Assembly: GCA_946530775.1 (NCBI GenBank)
Contig: CAMNAH010000084.1
Coordinates: 1 to 5,569, forward strand
DNA from: an uncultured Coriobacteriales bacterium
GTDB lineage: Bacteria; Actinomycetota; Coriobacteriia; Coriobacteriales; Atopobiaceae
DNA: 5,569 nt
Reading direction: 5' to 3'
The notes under the pieces were generated by a model. The model made no database searches. It saw only the letters and a program-made list of their open reading frames with translations, and had not been told where the DNA came from. Positions 1 to 5,569 of the stretch are shown here, piece after piece (within the stretch, counting starts at the first letter, position 1; each line of letters opens with the position of its first letter). Position numbers and translations under genes: made by a program.

Positions 1-493
1 GCAGAAGGTCTGCGTGGTGGGTGGCGGCAACTCCGCCCTCCAGGAGGCCATCCTGCTCTCCGAGAAGTGCAGCGAGGTCGTGATCCTGCAGGATCTGCCG
101 CAGCTCACCGGCGAGGCCAAGCTCCAGGAGGTGCTGCTCGCGCGCCCCAACGTGCGCGCCATCTGCAGCACGCGCCTCACCGGCCTCGTCACCGAGAACG
201 GCGAGCTCGCCGGTGTGGACTACGAGGACCGCGAGACGGGCGCGGCGCATCGCGAGAGCTGCAACGGCCTCTTCGTGGCGATCGGTCTCATCCCCGAGAA
301 CGAGCCCTTCGCGAATCTCGCAGACCTCAACGATTGGGGCTACTTCGACTCCGACGAGCAGTGCTGCACGCGCACGCCGGGCATCTACGTGGCGGGCGAC
401 TGCCGCTCCAAGGGCGTGCGCCAGCTCACCACGGCCGTCGCCGACGGAGCCACCGCAGCGCTCGCAGCCTGCCGCTACATCAACGGCCTGTAG
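1..493 (+). CDS. Thioredoxin-reductase-like FAD-dependent oxidoreductase, C-terminal part (5' end outside window)
   Basis: The visible 163 residues read in frame from base 2, so base 1 ends an upstream codon. They cover the pyridine-nucleotide-binding domain and the C-terminal FAD-binding segment of the low-molecular-weight thioredoxin reductase fold. Seen: a dinucleotide-binding loop VVGGGNSALQEA at about residues 5-16, the FVAIGLIPEN strand near residue 92, and the FAD motif GIYVAGDC followed by RQLTTAVADGATAAL near the end. The family transfers electrons through FAD to a CxxC pair that reduces thioredoxin; that CxxC normally lies just before the GGG loop and is therefore outside the window. 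Oddity: the HRRxxxR motif that holds the NADPH 2'-phosphate is replaced by QDLPQLT, so NADPH may not be the donor; NADH or ferredoxin/flavin are alternatives. Calling it plain trxB would overstate the evidence. It ends at TAG 491-493, just before a terminator. Confidence 0.88.
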   Translation, partial: QKVCVVGGGNSALQEAILLSEKCSEVVILQDLPQLTGEAKLQEVLLARPNVRAICSTRLTGLVTENGELAGVDYEDRETGAAHRESCNGLFVAIGLIPENEPFANLADLNDWGYFDSDEQCCTRTPGIYVAGDCRSKGVRQLTTAVADGATAALAACRYINGL

Positions 494-524
494 ACGGCCG
501 CAACCATACCCTTTGCAGCGATTA

Positions 525-558
525 TTCGGGCTCTCGTTTCGGGAGCCCGAACTCTTTT
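525..558 (+). terminator. Rho-independent terminator after the thioredoxin-reductase-like gene
   Basis: A 9-bp perfect stem (525-533 with 543-551, TTCGGGCTC/GAGCCCGAA) can extend inward by T-G, C-G and G-C pairs to a TTT loop. It is followed by CTCTTTT (552-558). It begins 31 bases after the stop codon. The minus-strand thpR gene converges from the other side and ends at 587, so the stem may also stop that transcript, but on that strand the tail is only ATAAT. Confidence 0.85.
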
Positions 559-586
559 GCCGACTTCTTCGCTGGGGGATACTCCC

Positions 587-1111
587 CTATTGAAGAAAGC
601 ACGTGTGAAGCGGCGTGTAGACGGGATACGCCCCCGAGAGGTCGCTCTTGAAGAGCGTGACCGCATCGATATCGCCAGACGCGATATGCGGCATGGGCAG
701 CGCGCCCGCCGTGAGGTCCGCGGAGCGCATGAGCGTCATGTGCGCGAGAAAGCCCTTGTCATCGAAGGAGAACCCCGCATCACGCAGGCGCGCCCGCATG
801 TCTCCCGCCAGCTCCTCGAGTGCGCCGTCGCTCTCGACCGCCTGCCAGAGCGTGGCGCTCTTCCTTCTCCCAAACGACCCCAGCGCCCCCAGACGAGCGT
901 GCACGGGATCCCGTCCTGCACAGGCATCGTCGATCAGCTCGGCAAGCGCCCCCAACCGCGCGGCATCCGTCTCGCCGAGAAAGGCGAGCGTCACGTGGAA
1001 GCGGTCGGGCGCCACGTAGCGGCCGCGCACGCTCCCGCGCAGCAGCGCGGATGTCTCTGAAAGCGCCTCGAACAGGGACTCGGGCAGCTCGGCGGCGATG
1101 AAGAGCCTCAT
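587..1111 (-). CDS. thpR: RNA 2',3'-cyclic phosphodiesterase (ThpR / LigT, 2H family)
   Basis: 174 residues, the usual size for this family. The 2H phosphoesterase signature is present twice: HVTLAFLG with H39, and HMTLMR with H124. The two HxTL motifs form the catalytic pair that hydrolyses 2',3'-cyclic phosphates on RNA ends and can ligate 2'-5' tRNA halves in vitro. The N-terminus MRLFIAAELPE and the segment around GSFGRRKSATLW also fit the fold. The second motif has Ala where many members have Pro before the His (LAHMTL instead of PHxTL). The start at 1111 lies 6 bases after the stop of the upstream minus-strand gene, so it is very likely co-translated as the last gene of the metK operon; the upstream Shine-Dalgarno is poor (TAGG within the preceding stop region). 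A 5-bp hairpin (575-587) overlaps the stop codon. The biological substrate in bacteria is not well established. Confidence 0.9.
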   Translation of the reverse strand: MRLFIAAELPESLFEALSETSALLRGSVRGRYVAPDRFHVTLAFLGETDAARLGALAELIDDACAGRDPVHARLGALGSFGRRKSATLWQAVESDGALEELAGDMRARLRDAGFSFDDKGFLAHMTLMRSADLTAGALPMPHIASGDIDAVTLFKSDLSGAYPVYTPLHTCFLQ

Positions 1112-1117
1112 GGCGGC

Positions 1118-1606
1118 CTACTGCAGGGCGAGCGCCGCCGTCGCAGCCTCGCGCACGCCCTTCCACATGGCAAAGCCCCACACGGGCGTCTTCTCGAGGA
1201 AATCGACCTTACCAGAGGAGAGATCGACCACCGTGGGCATCGCGAACGCCGCCCAATGCGCATCGGGCTTCTCCTTGGTATAGGCCACGACGTCGGGTGC
1301 GGCGTGGGCCTGCAGCAGCACCGGGTAGATCGCCACGCCCTTCTGCAAGCCACGCGGGAACCCCGCATAGTTGTCAAGCGACCACGCCACGCACGCCTGC
1401 GCGTAGGCGGCGAAATCCGCAGCGGTGGCATTGTCGTCGCGCGTGATGAGGAAGTAGCGGTGCATCTTGACGGCAAGAGCCGCCCACCCCTGGCTCACCA
1501 GCTGATAGGCTCCCAGCTGGGCATTCCAGGGCGCCTCCTGCCCAAGCCTTCCGGCCACCATGCCCACATAGGCCCTCAGCTGCTCATCGTTGGGGTTCAC
1601 GAACAT
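1118..1606 (-). CDS. Uncharacterised 162-residue protein, middle gene of the metK operon
   Basis: I do not recognise this family. The start at 1606 (MFVNPNDEQ) is chosen because AGGGAGG (1612-1618) sits 5 bases upstream; the reading frame stays open to 1657, but the earlier start there has no such site. The protein is soluble-looking: no signal peptide and no clear membrane segment. It is rich in Ala and aromatic residues, with helical stretches at about 6-50 and 61-80, then a segment with YPVLLQ (94-99), a PTVVDLSSGKVDFLEKTPVWG stretch (124-144) and a final helix. This last part reads like alternating beta strands. No catalytic motif is evident. It follows metK with a 60-base gap lacking a terminator, and its stop is 6 bases before thpR, so it is probably made from the SAM-riboswitch-controlled transcript. 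The open frame, good ribosome site and operon position support a real gene; the function is unknown. Confidence 0.82.
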   Translation of the reverse strand: MFVNPNDEQLRAYVGMVAGRLGQEAPWNAQLGAYQLVSQGWAALAVKMHRYFLITRDDNATAADFAAYAQACVAWSLDNYAGFPRGLQKGVAIYPVLLQAHAAPDVVAYTKEKPDAHWAAFAMPTVVDLSSGKVDFLEKTPVWGFAMWKGVREAATAALALQ

Positions 1607-1611
1607 ATCCG

Positions 1612-1618
1612 CCTCCCT
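1612..1618 (-). promoter_or_regulatory. Ribosome binding site fixing the start of the uncharacterised gene
   Basis: On the minus strand the sequence reads AGGGAGG, followed by 5 bases and ATG at 1606. It is one of the strongest Shine-Dalgarno matches in the window and rules against the longer open frame beginning at 1657. Confidence 0.8.
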
Positions 1619-1666
1619 TAGCGGCGCCTGCACGAACAGCCAGATTGTAGCCCCCACGCGGTTGCG

Positions 1667-2920
<1,254 letters not shown>

Positions 2921-2927
2921 GTCATGG

Positions 2928-2936
2928 CTCCTTCCT
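2928..2936 (-). promoter_or_regulatory. Ribosome binding site of metK
   Basis: AGGAAGGAG on the minus strand, 7 bases before ATG at 2920. It sits about 30 bases downstream of the riboswitch terminator, so it is exposed only on read-through transcripts. It decides the metK start against the upstream in-frame ATG at 2983, which lies inside the terminator stem. Confidence 0.8.
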
Positions 2937-2965
2937 GCGCGGTTGCGCCACATGGGAGCCGCATG

Positions 2966-2993
2966 AAAAAGGCTCCCGGCCAAAAGGGAGCCC
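2966..2993 (-). terminator. Riboswitch-controlled intrinsic terminator before metK
   Basis: On the minus strand, GGCTCCC (2992-2986) pairs with GGGAGCC (2977-2971) around an 8-base loop, followed directly by TTTTT (2970-2966). This is a classic Rho-independent terminator. Its 5' arm CTCCC can instead pair with GGGAG (3011-3007) of the aptamer's P1 3' strand, forming a competing antiterminator. That exclusive pairing is the standard S-box OFF-switch arrangement. Confidence 0.9.
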
Positions 2994-3006
2994 GTAGCGA
3001 TGCGTT

Positions 3007-3141
3007 CTCCCCGTCTTCCAGACAGCCCCGGGCTGTCTGCCGAGAATTGGCACCGTTCCCGCGTTGGGGTGGTTGCCGGAGCATCAAAGGGCTCGGTCCC
3101 TCCGCTCTATGCGCCGCACGCGGCGCCTCTTGACGAGTGAG
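3007..3141 (-). promoter_or_regulatory. SAM-I (S-box) riboswitch aptamer controlling the metK operon
   Basis: Read on the minus strand, the conserved S-box core appears in order. The P1 5' strand is CTCGTC (3137-3132), running into the AAGAG of the junction. Then come GGAGGGACC (3103-3095), TTTGATG with CGGCAACC (3078-3071), a P3 loop, GGTGCCAATT (3054-3045), and a 9-bp P4 hairpin CAGACAGCC/GGCTGTCTG (3019-3027 with 3031-3039). The P1 3' strand is GACGGGGAG (3015-3007), which pairs with the 5' strand, optionally extended by CTC around a bulged A. The P4 placement directly after the AATTC element fits SAM-I rather than SAM-IV. SAM binding should stabilise P1, free the terminator at 2966-2993 and reduce metK expression. 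An additional GC-rich hairpin at 3111-3126 sits in the P1/P2 junction, which is not part of the usual consensus. Confidence 0.95.
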
Positions 3142-3144
3142 TCA

Positions 3145-3173
3145 ACCTTACGGCAACGGCATGCGTTTTGCAA
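3145..3173 (-). promoter_or_regulatory. Probable promoter of the metK operon
   Basis: On the minus strand, TTGCAA (3173-3168) and TAAGGT (3150-3145) are separated by exactly 17 bases. The matches to sigma-70 consensus are moderate (4/6 and 3/6). The predicted start of transcription, near 3138, falls at the first bases of riboswitch P1, exactly where an S-box leader should begin. Position is the main support. Confidence 0.5.
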
Positions 3174-3202
3174 CGGTCGCGCCCATGGCGGTCGAACTAT
3201 CC

Positions 3203-3208
3203 TACAAT
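3203..3208 (+). promoter_or_regulatory. Possible -10 element of the exonuclease gene
   Basis: TACAAT (5/6 match to TATAAT) lies 41 bases before the ATG at 3250. No convincing -35 is present at 16-18 bases upstream and there is no TGn extension, so this remains tentative. It would be divergent from the metK promoter, with about 30 bases between the -35 of metK and this element. Confidence 0.35.
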
Positions 3209-3249
3209 CATGCACGCACAGCTCGCACATCGCACCAGAAGGACCTTCG

Positions 3250-4227
3250 ATGAACCTCGCACAAGCTCTCGAGGTGGCAGGCGCCATCTCGCTGCCCGGC
3301 TTCTTCGCCGATGAGAACGCCTTGAACCAGGAGCGCATCCAGAACGAGGAGGCGCTCGCCCTGCTCGTCGAGACGTGGCGCGAGGCCCCGCTGGGACAGG
3401 AGCCCTTCTCGTTCGACCTGGTGCTCGGCCTGGCCGACAAGAACCGCGCGGTCTGCGATGCCATCGGCGCCGACAAGCTGCGCGATGTTTCGAGCCCGCT
3501 GCTCTCGCGCGGCCTCTCGACGGACGACCTCTGCCGCGCCTGCGCATGGCTGCAGAAACGACCCGTGGAAGAGGTCGCCAAGGCAGCAGGCCCCGATGCG
3601 CGCGACCTCGCCGTGGTCTACACCGAAGCACCCGTCTCGGGCACGGTATGCGGCTTCGACATCGAGACCACGAGCAAGGACCCCGCACGCGGCTACATCG
3701 TGAACGCTGGCATCGCCCTCATGGAACTCGCACCCAAGGCCAAGCCCCAGAGCTCCTACGCAGCCTATTTCGGCATCCCCGACCTCTATGCCGAGAAGGG
3801 CGTACCCCTCTCGGAGATCCACCACATCACCTGGAAGGACGTTGCGGGAAAGGCGCCGTTCCGCGAGAACAAGGCCATGCACGAGGCGCTGCTCGCCGCC
3901 TTCACCATGGTGCCGCTCGTGGCGCACAACGCCGCATTCGAGGACACCTGGCTCACCTTCAACCTGCCCGGCTACGCGCAGGCACGCAAGGAGGGCCGCA
4001 TCGTCATCATCGACTCGCGCGACATCTGCCGCCGCCTCGACCCCGAGGTGCGCACGCTCCCCCGCGAGTCGAGCCCGGCCTCGCTCGAGAACTGGGCGCG
4101 CAGGCGCAAGACGCTCAAGAGCGGACAGGCCGAGAAGCACCTCGGCCTGGACGATGTGAAGCTCATGCTCAAGACGATGCAGGCGGAATTCAAGAAGCGC
4201 AAGCTCTTCCCTGGCATGCGCGATTAA
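3250..4227 (+). CDS. DEDDh-type 3'-5' exonuclease (DnaQ-like fold) with an uncharacterised N-terminal region
   Basis: 325 residues from ATG 3250, chosen because AGAAGGA (3237-3243) lies 6 bases upstream; earlier in-frame starts lie in the divergent promoter and riboswitch region. The C-terminal two thirds show the exonuclease motifs: ExoI GFDIETTS (D137, E139), ExoII LVAHNAAFED (H226-D232), an IIDSRDICRRLDPE segment with D255, and ExoIII HLGLDD (H297 and D302, spacing HxxxxD). These ligate two metal ions for 3'-5' hydrolysis of DNA or RNA. In ExoII the canonical Asp five residues after His is Glu231, with Asp232 next, an unusual but probably tolerated change. Residues 1-130 are helical with no domain I recognise. 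It is not fused to a polymerase and is too divergent to call dnaQ or RNase T. It is transcribed alone, divergently from metK and converging on tetR. DNA repair, proofreading or RNA processing are all possible. Confidence 0.88.
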   Translation: MNLAQALEVAGAISLPGFFADENALNQERIQNEEALALLVETWREAPLGQEPFSFDLVLGLADKNRAVCDAIGADKLRDVSSPLLSRGLSTDDLCRACAWLQKRPVEEVAKAAGPDARDLAVVYTEAPVSGTVCGFDIETTSKDPARGYIVNAGIALMELAPKAKPQSSYAAYFGIPDLYAEKGVPLSEIHHITWKDVAGKAPFRENKAMHEALLAAFTMVPLVAHNAAFEDTWLTFNLPGYAQARKEGRIVIIDSRDICRRLDPEVRTLPRESSPASLENWARRRKTLKSGQAEKHLGLDDVKLMLKTMQAEFKKRKLFPGMRD

Positions 4228-4278
4228 GACGCGTGCGTCGTTTAGCTGAACTCGTAGAAAACCTAGCGGAGCGCGGCC

Positions 4279-4956
4279 TTATGCCTGCTTGGCCTCGCTG
4301 TAGGCACGGATGGCTTCGAGACCCTTCTCGGTGGCGGCGCCGGTCATGACCATGAGAAGGTACTCGCGCACCGAGGCCTCGAGCGCCGGGGCGGCGATGG
4401 CCTCTGCAGCGGAGAGGGATCCGAGCGCCGTGTAGATGCAGGCGCCGGCGATGGCATTCGCGGTCATCGTGCTGTTGAACTCGCGTCTGACGAGCTCCTG
4501 CGCCTGCGCCTCCTCGATATAGCGCACGAGCAGCTCGAGGACGCGCGAGAACGTGCCCTCACCCGGCTCCTCCACGGAAACGGGCACGAAGAGCTCCTCC
4601 ACCATAGCGAACACGAGCGGGCGCTCGCTGCGGATGGTCTTGACAAGGGTAAGCACGATCTCGTAGATGGCCTCGAGAGGCGTGGAAACCTCGGCGACGG
4701 CCGACTCGATGGAATCGGCCAGGTCCCCTATTACCTGGTCGAAGATGGCATCCATCAGGTCGGCCTTGTCGATGAAGTAATAGTAGAGCGCGCCCTTGGA
4801 AAGGTCGCAGCGTTCTGAGATCTCGTTCATCTGGAAATCGGTGGAGCCGCGCTCGGAGATGAACTCCGTTGCAGATTGCATGATGCGGGCGCGTGTGGCC
4901 ATGCTCTTGCGAGAGTTCTTTGCGGGAACCTCGGTCTTGCGGATTCGAGCGGACAT
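4279..4956 (-). CDS. TetR/AcrR-family transcriptional repressor
   Basis: 225 residues. After a basic N-terminal tail of about 18 residues comes the TetR DNA-binding domain: RARIMQSATEFISERG (helix 1), FQMNEISERCDLSKGALYYYFIDKADLMDAI (about 41-71), containing the helix-turn-helix with recognition helix SKGALYYYF. The remaining 150 residues are all-helical ligand-binding and dimerisation domain of unknown specificity. The start at 4956 has AAGGGGG (4965-4971) 8 bases upstream; ATG at residue 19 is an alternative that would remove only the tail. It converges on the exonuclease gene (51 bases between stops) and is divergent from gltX. No transporter or enzyme sits beside it in this window, so its regulon is unknown apart from likely autoregulation through palindromes at 5055-5090. 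The Shine-Dalgarno lies in the 3' arm of a small hairpin (4967-4979). Confidence 0.93.
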   Translation of the reverse strand: MSARIRKTEVPAKNSRKSMATRARIMQSATEFISERGSTDFQMNEISERCDLSKGALYYYFIDKADLMDAIFDQVIGDLADSIESAVAEVSTPLEAIYEIVLTLVKTIRSERPLVFAMVEELFVPVSVEEPGEGTFSRVLELLVRYIEEAQAQELVRREFNSTMTANAIAGACIYTALGSLSAAEAIAAPALEASVREYLLMVMTGAATEKGLEAIRAYSEAKQA

Positions 4957-5039
4957 AGCGTCATCCCCCTTCGTAAGGGCTGGCCTCGAGCTAAGTTTAG
5001 CATGGAAATGACGCTTTTCCGACAGTGCCAGAAAATAAC

Positions 5040-5068
5040 ATTCTAGTCGAAAAATGACCCATAGTCAG
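5040..5068 (-). promoter_or_regulatory. Probable tetR promoter overlapping a palindromic operator
   Basis: On the minus strand, CTGACT (5068-5063, 4/6 match to TTGACA) and TAGAAT (5045-5040, 5/6 match to TATAAT) are 17 bases apart. The palindrome at 5055-5067 occupies the spacer and part of the -35, which is where a bound repressor would block RNA polymerase. A second minus-strand TTGACA (5091-5086) is a perfect -35 but has no good -10 at normal spacing. Confidence 0.5.
5055..5067. promoter_or_regulatory. Candidate TetR-family operator 1 (TGAC-N5-GTCA)
   Basis: TGACCCATAGTCA, a palindrome with 4-bp arms and a 5-base spacer, lies within the probable tetR promoter. The same arms and spacing recur at 5078-5090. 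Short palindromes next to a tetR gene are the usual self-operator, but binding by this protein is inferred. Confidence 0.5.
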
Positions 5069-5077
5069 TAAAAATAT

Positions 5078-5090
5078 TGACTATTTGTCA
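5078..5090. promoter_or_regulatory. Candidate TetR-family operator 2 (TGAC-N5-GTCA)
   Basis: TGACTATTTGTCA, extended by one pair to TTGAC-N5-GTCAA (5077-5091). Its centre is 23 bp from that of operator 1, about two helical turns, placing both on one face of the DNA. The outer halves of the two sites also form a longer inverted repeat ATAGTCA-N10-TGACTAT (5061-5084), so the true unit could be that instead. Confidence 0.5.
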
Positions 5091-5101
5091 ACTATTTTTC
5101 A
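5080..5101 (+). repeat. Tandem 11-bp direct repeat in the tetR-gltX gap
   Basis: ACTATTTGTCA (5080-5090) is followed directly by ACTATTTTTCA (5091-5101), 10 of 11 bases identical. The period is close to one helical turn. It overlaps operator 2 and may provide a further half-site for a regulator, or may be a small duplication in AT-rich DNA. Confidence 0.55.
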
Positions 5102-5144
5102 AAAGCGATCTCTTGGCACGAAGACGAGCATACAGAACAAGCGA

Positions 5145-5150
5145 TATACT
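5145..5150 (+). promoter_or_regulatory. Likely -10 element of the gltX promoter
   Basis: TATACT (5/6 match to TATAAT) lies 52 bases before the TTG start at 5203. The best -35 is the weak AAGACG at 5121-5126 (18-base spacer). The predicted leader is only about 45 bases. The palindromes at 5055-5090 lie some 55 bases upstream of the -10, so direct repression of gltX is less likely than of tetR. Confidence 0.5.
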
Positions 5151-5191
5151 GAAGTACGCCGTGCAAAGACGCGGTGAAACAGCACATCGAT

Positions 5192-5569
<378 letters not shown>

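Noticed and set aside
575..587. GGGGA-TAC-TCCCC hairpin at the thpR stop codon as a terminator
   Set aside because: The stem is short and no T run follows on either strand; the neighbouring 525-558 element is the better terminator.
1644..1649. TACAAT on the minus strand as an internal promoter between metK and the unknown gene
   Set aside because: No -35-like hexamer lies at 16-18 bases; the match by itself is not enough, although it remains a way to uncouple the downstream genes from the riboswitch.
3208..4140. A 310-codon open frame on the minus strand, antisense to the exonuclease gene
   Set aside because: The plus strand carries all DEDDh motifs with a good ribosome site. The antisense product shows no motif and has the Leu/Gly/Val/Ala/Arg bias of a shadow frame.
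4228..4243. Possible terminator after the exonuclease gene: GACG-CGTG-CGTC followed by GTTT
   Set aside because: The stem is only 4 bp and the T run only three bases. The 51-base convergent gap otherwise shows no clear terminator for either gene.
5025..5119. GTGCCA / TGGCAC inverted repeat flanking the AT-rich island, as possible ends of an inserted element
   Set aside because: The arms are only 6 bp and 83 bases apart, with no target duplication or transposase; this is expected by chance.

Overview
This 5.6 kb window is chromosomal sequence from a GC-rich bacterium. High-GC codon use, a SAM-I (S-box) riboswitch on metK, a MetK with an extended N-terminal region, and a thioredoxin-reductase-like protein of a non-NADPH type together suggest an actinobacterium of the class Coriobacteriia (Eggerthella/Collinsella-like). 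That placement is an inference from protein flavour, not a database match. I see no insertion sequence, phage gene, CRISPR array, rRNA or tRNA.

Layout. Positions 1-493 (+) hold the C-terminal half of a thioredoxin-reductase-like flavoprotein, which ends at a strong intrinsic terminator (525-558). Positions 587-2920 (-) form a compact convergent operon, read right to left: metK (S-adenosylmethionine synthetase), a 162-residue protein I do not recognise, then thpR (RNA 2',3'-cyclic phosphodiesterase of the 2H family). Upstream of metK, at 2966-3173 on the minus strand, lie a probable promoter, a complete SAM-I aptamer and a Rho-independent terminator. The 3' strand of P1 can pair with the 5' arm of that terminator, so the whole metK operon is predicted to be switched off when SAM is plentiful. 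Positions 3250-4227 (+) encode a 325-residue DEDDh (DnaQ-fold) exonuclease with a 130-residue N-terminal region of unknown role. Positions 4279-4956 (-) encode a TetR-family repressor. Positions 5203-5569 (+) are the start of gltX (glutamyl-tRNA synthetase), initiated at TTG and running off the window.

The 246-base gap between tetR and gltX contains an AT-rich island, unlike the rest of the window. It holds two copies of a TGAC-N5-GTCA palindrome 23 bp apart. One sits inside a plausible tetR promoter, between its -35 and -10, so the regulator is probably autoregulated. gltX has its own likely -10 about 60 bp further downstream.

Most interesting points: the S-box riboswitch with an extra GC-rich hairpin in its P1/P2 junction, and its apparent control of an uncharacterised protein and an RNA phosphodiesterase along with metK; the loss of the NADPH-phosphate motif in the thioredoxin-reductase-like protein; the Asp-to-Glu change in the exonuclease ExoII motif; and the paired palindromes at tetR. 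None of these proves a wholly new system. The window looks mainly like housekeeping genes with unusual regulatory wiring.
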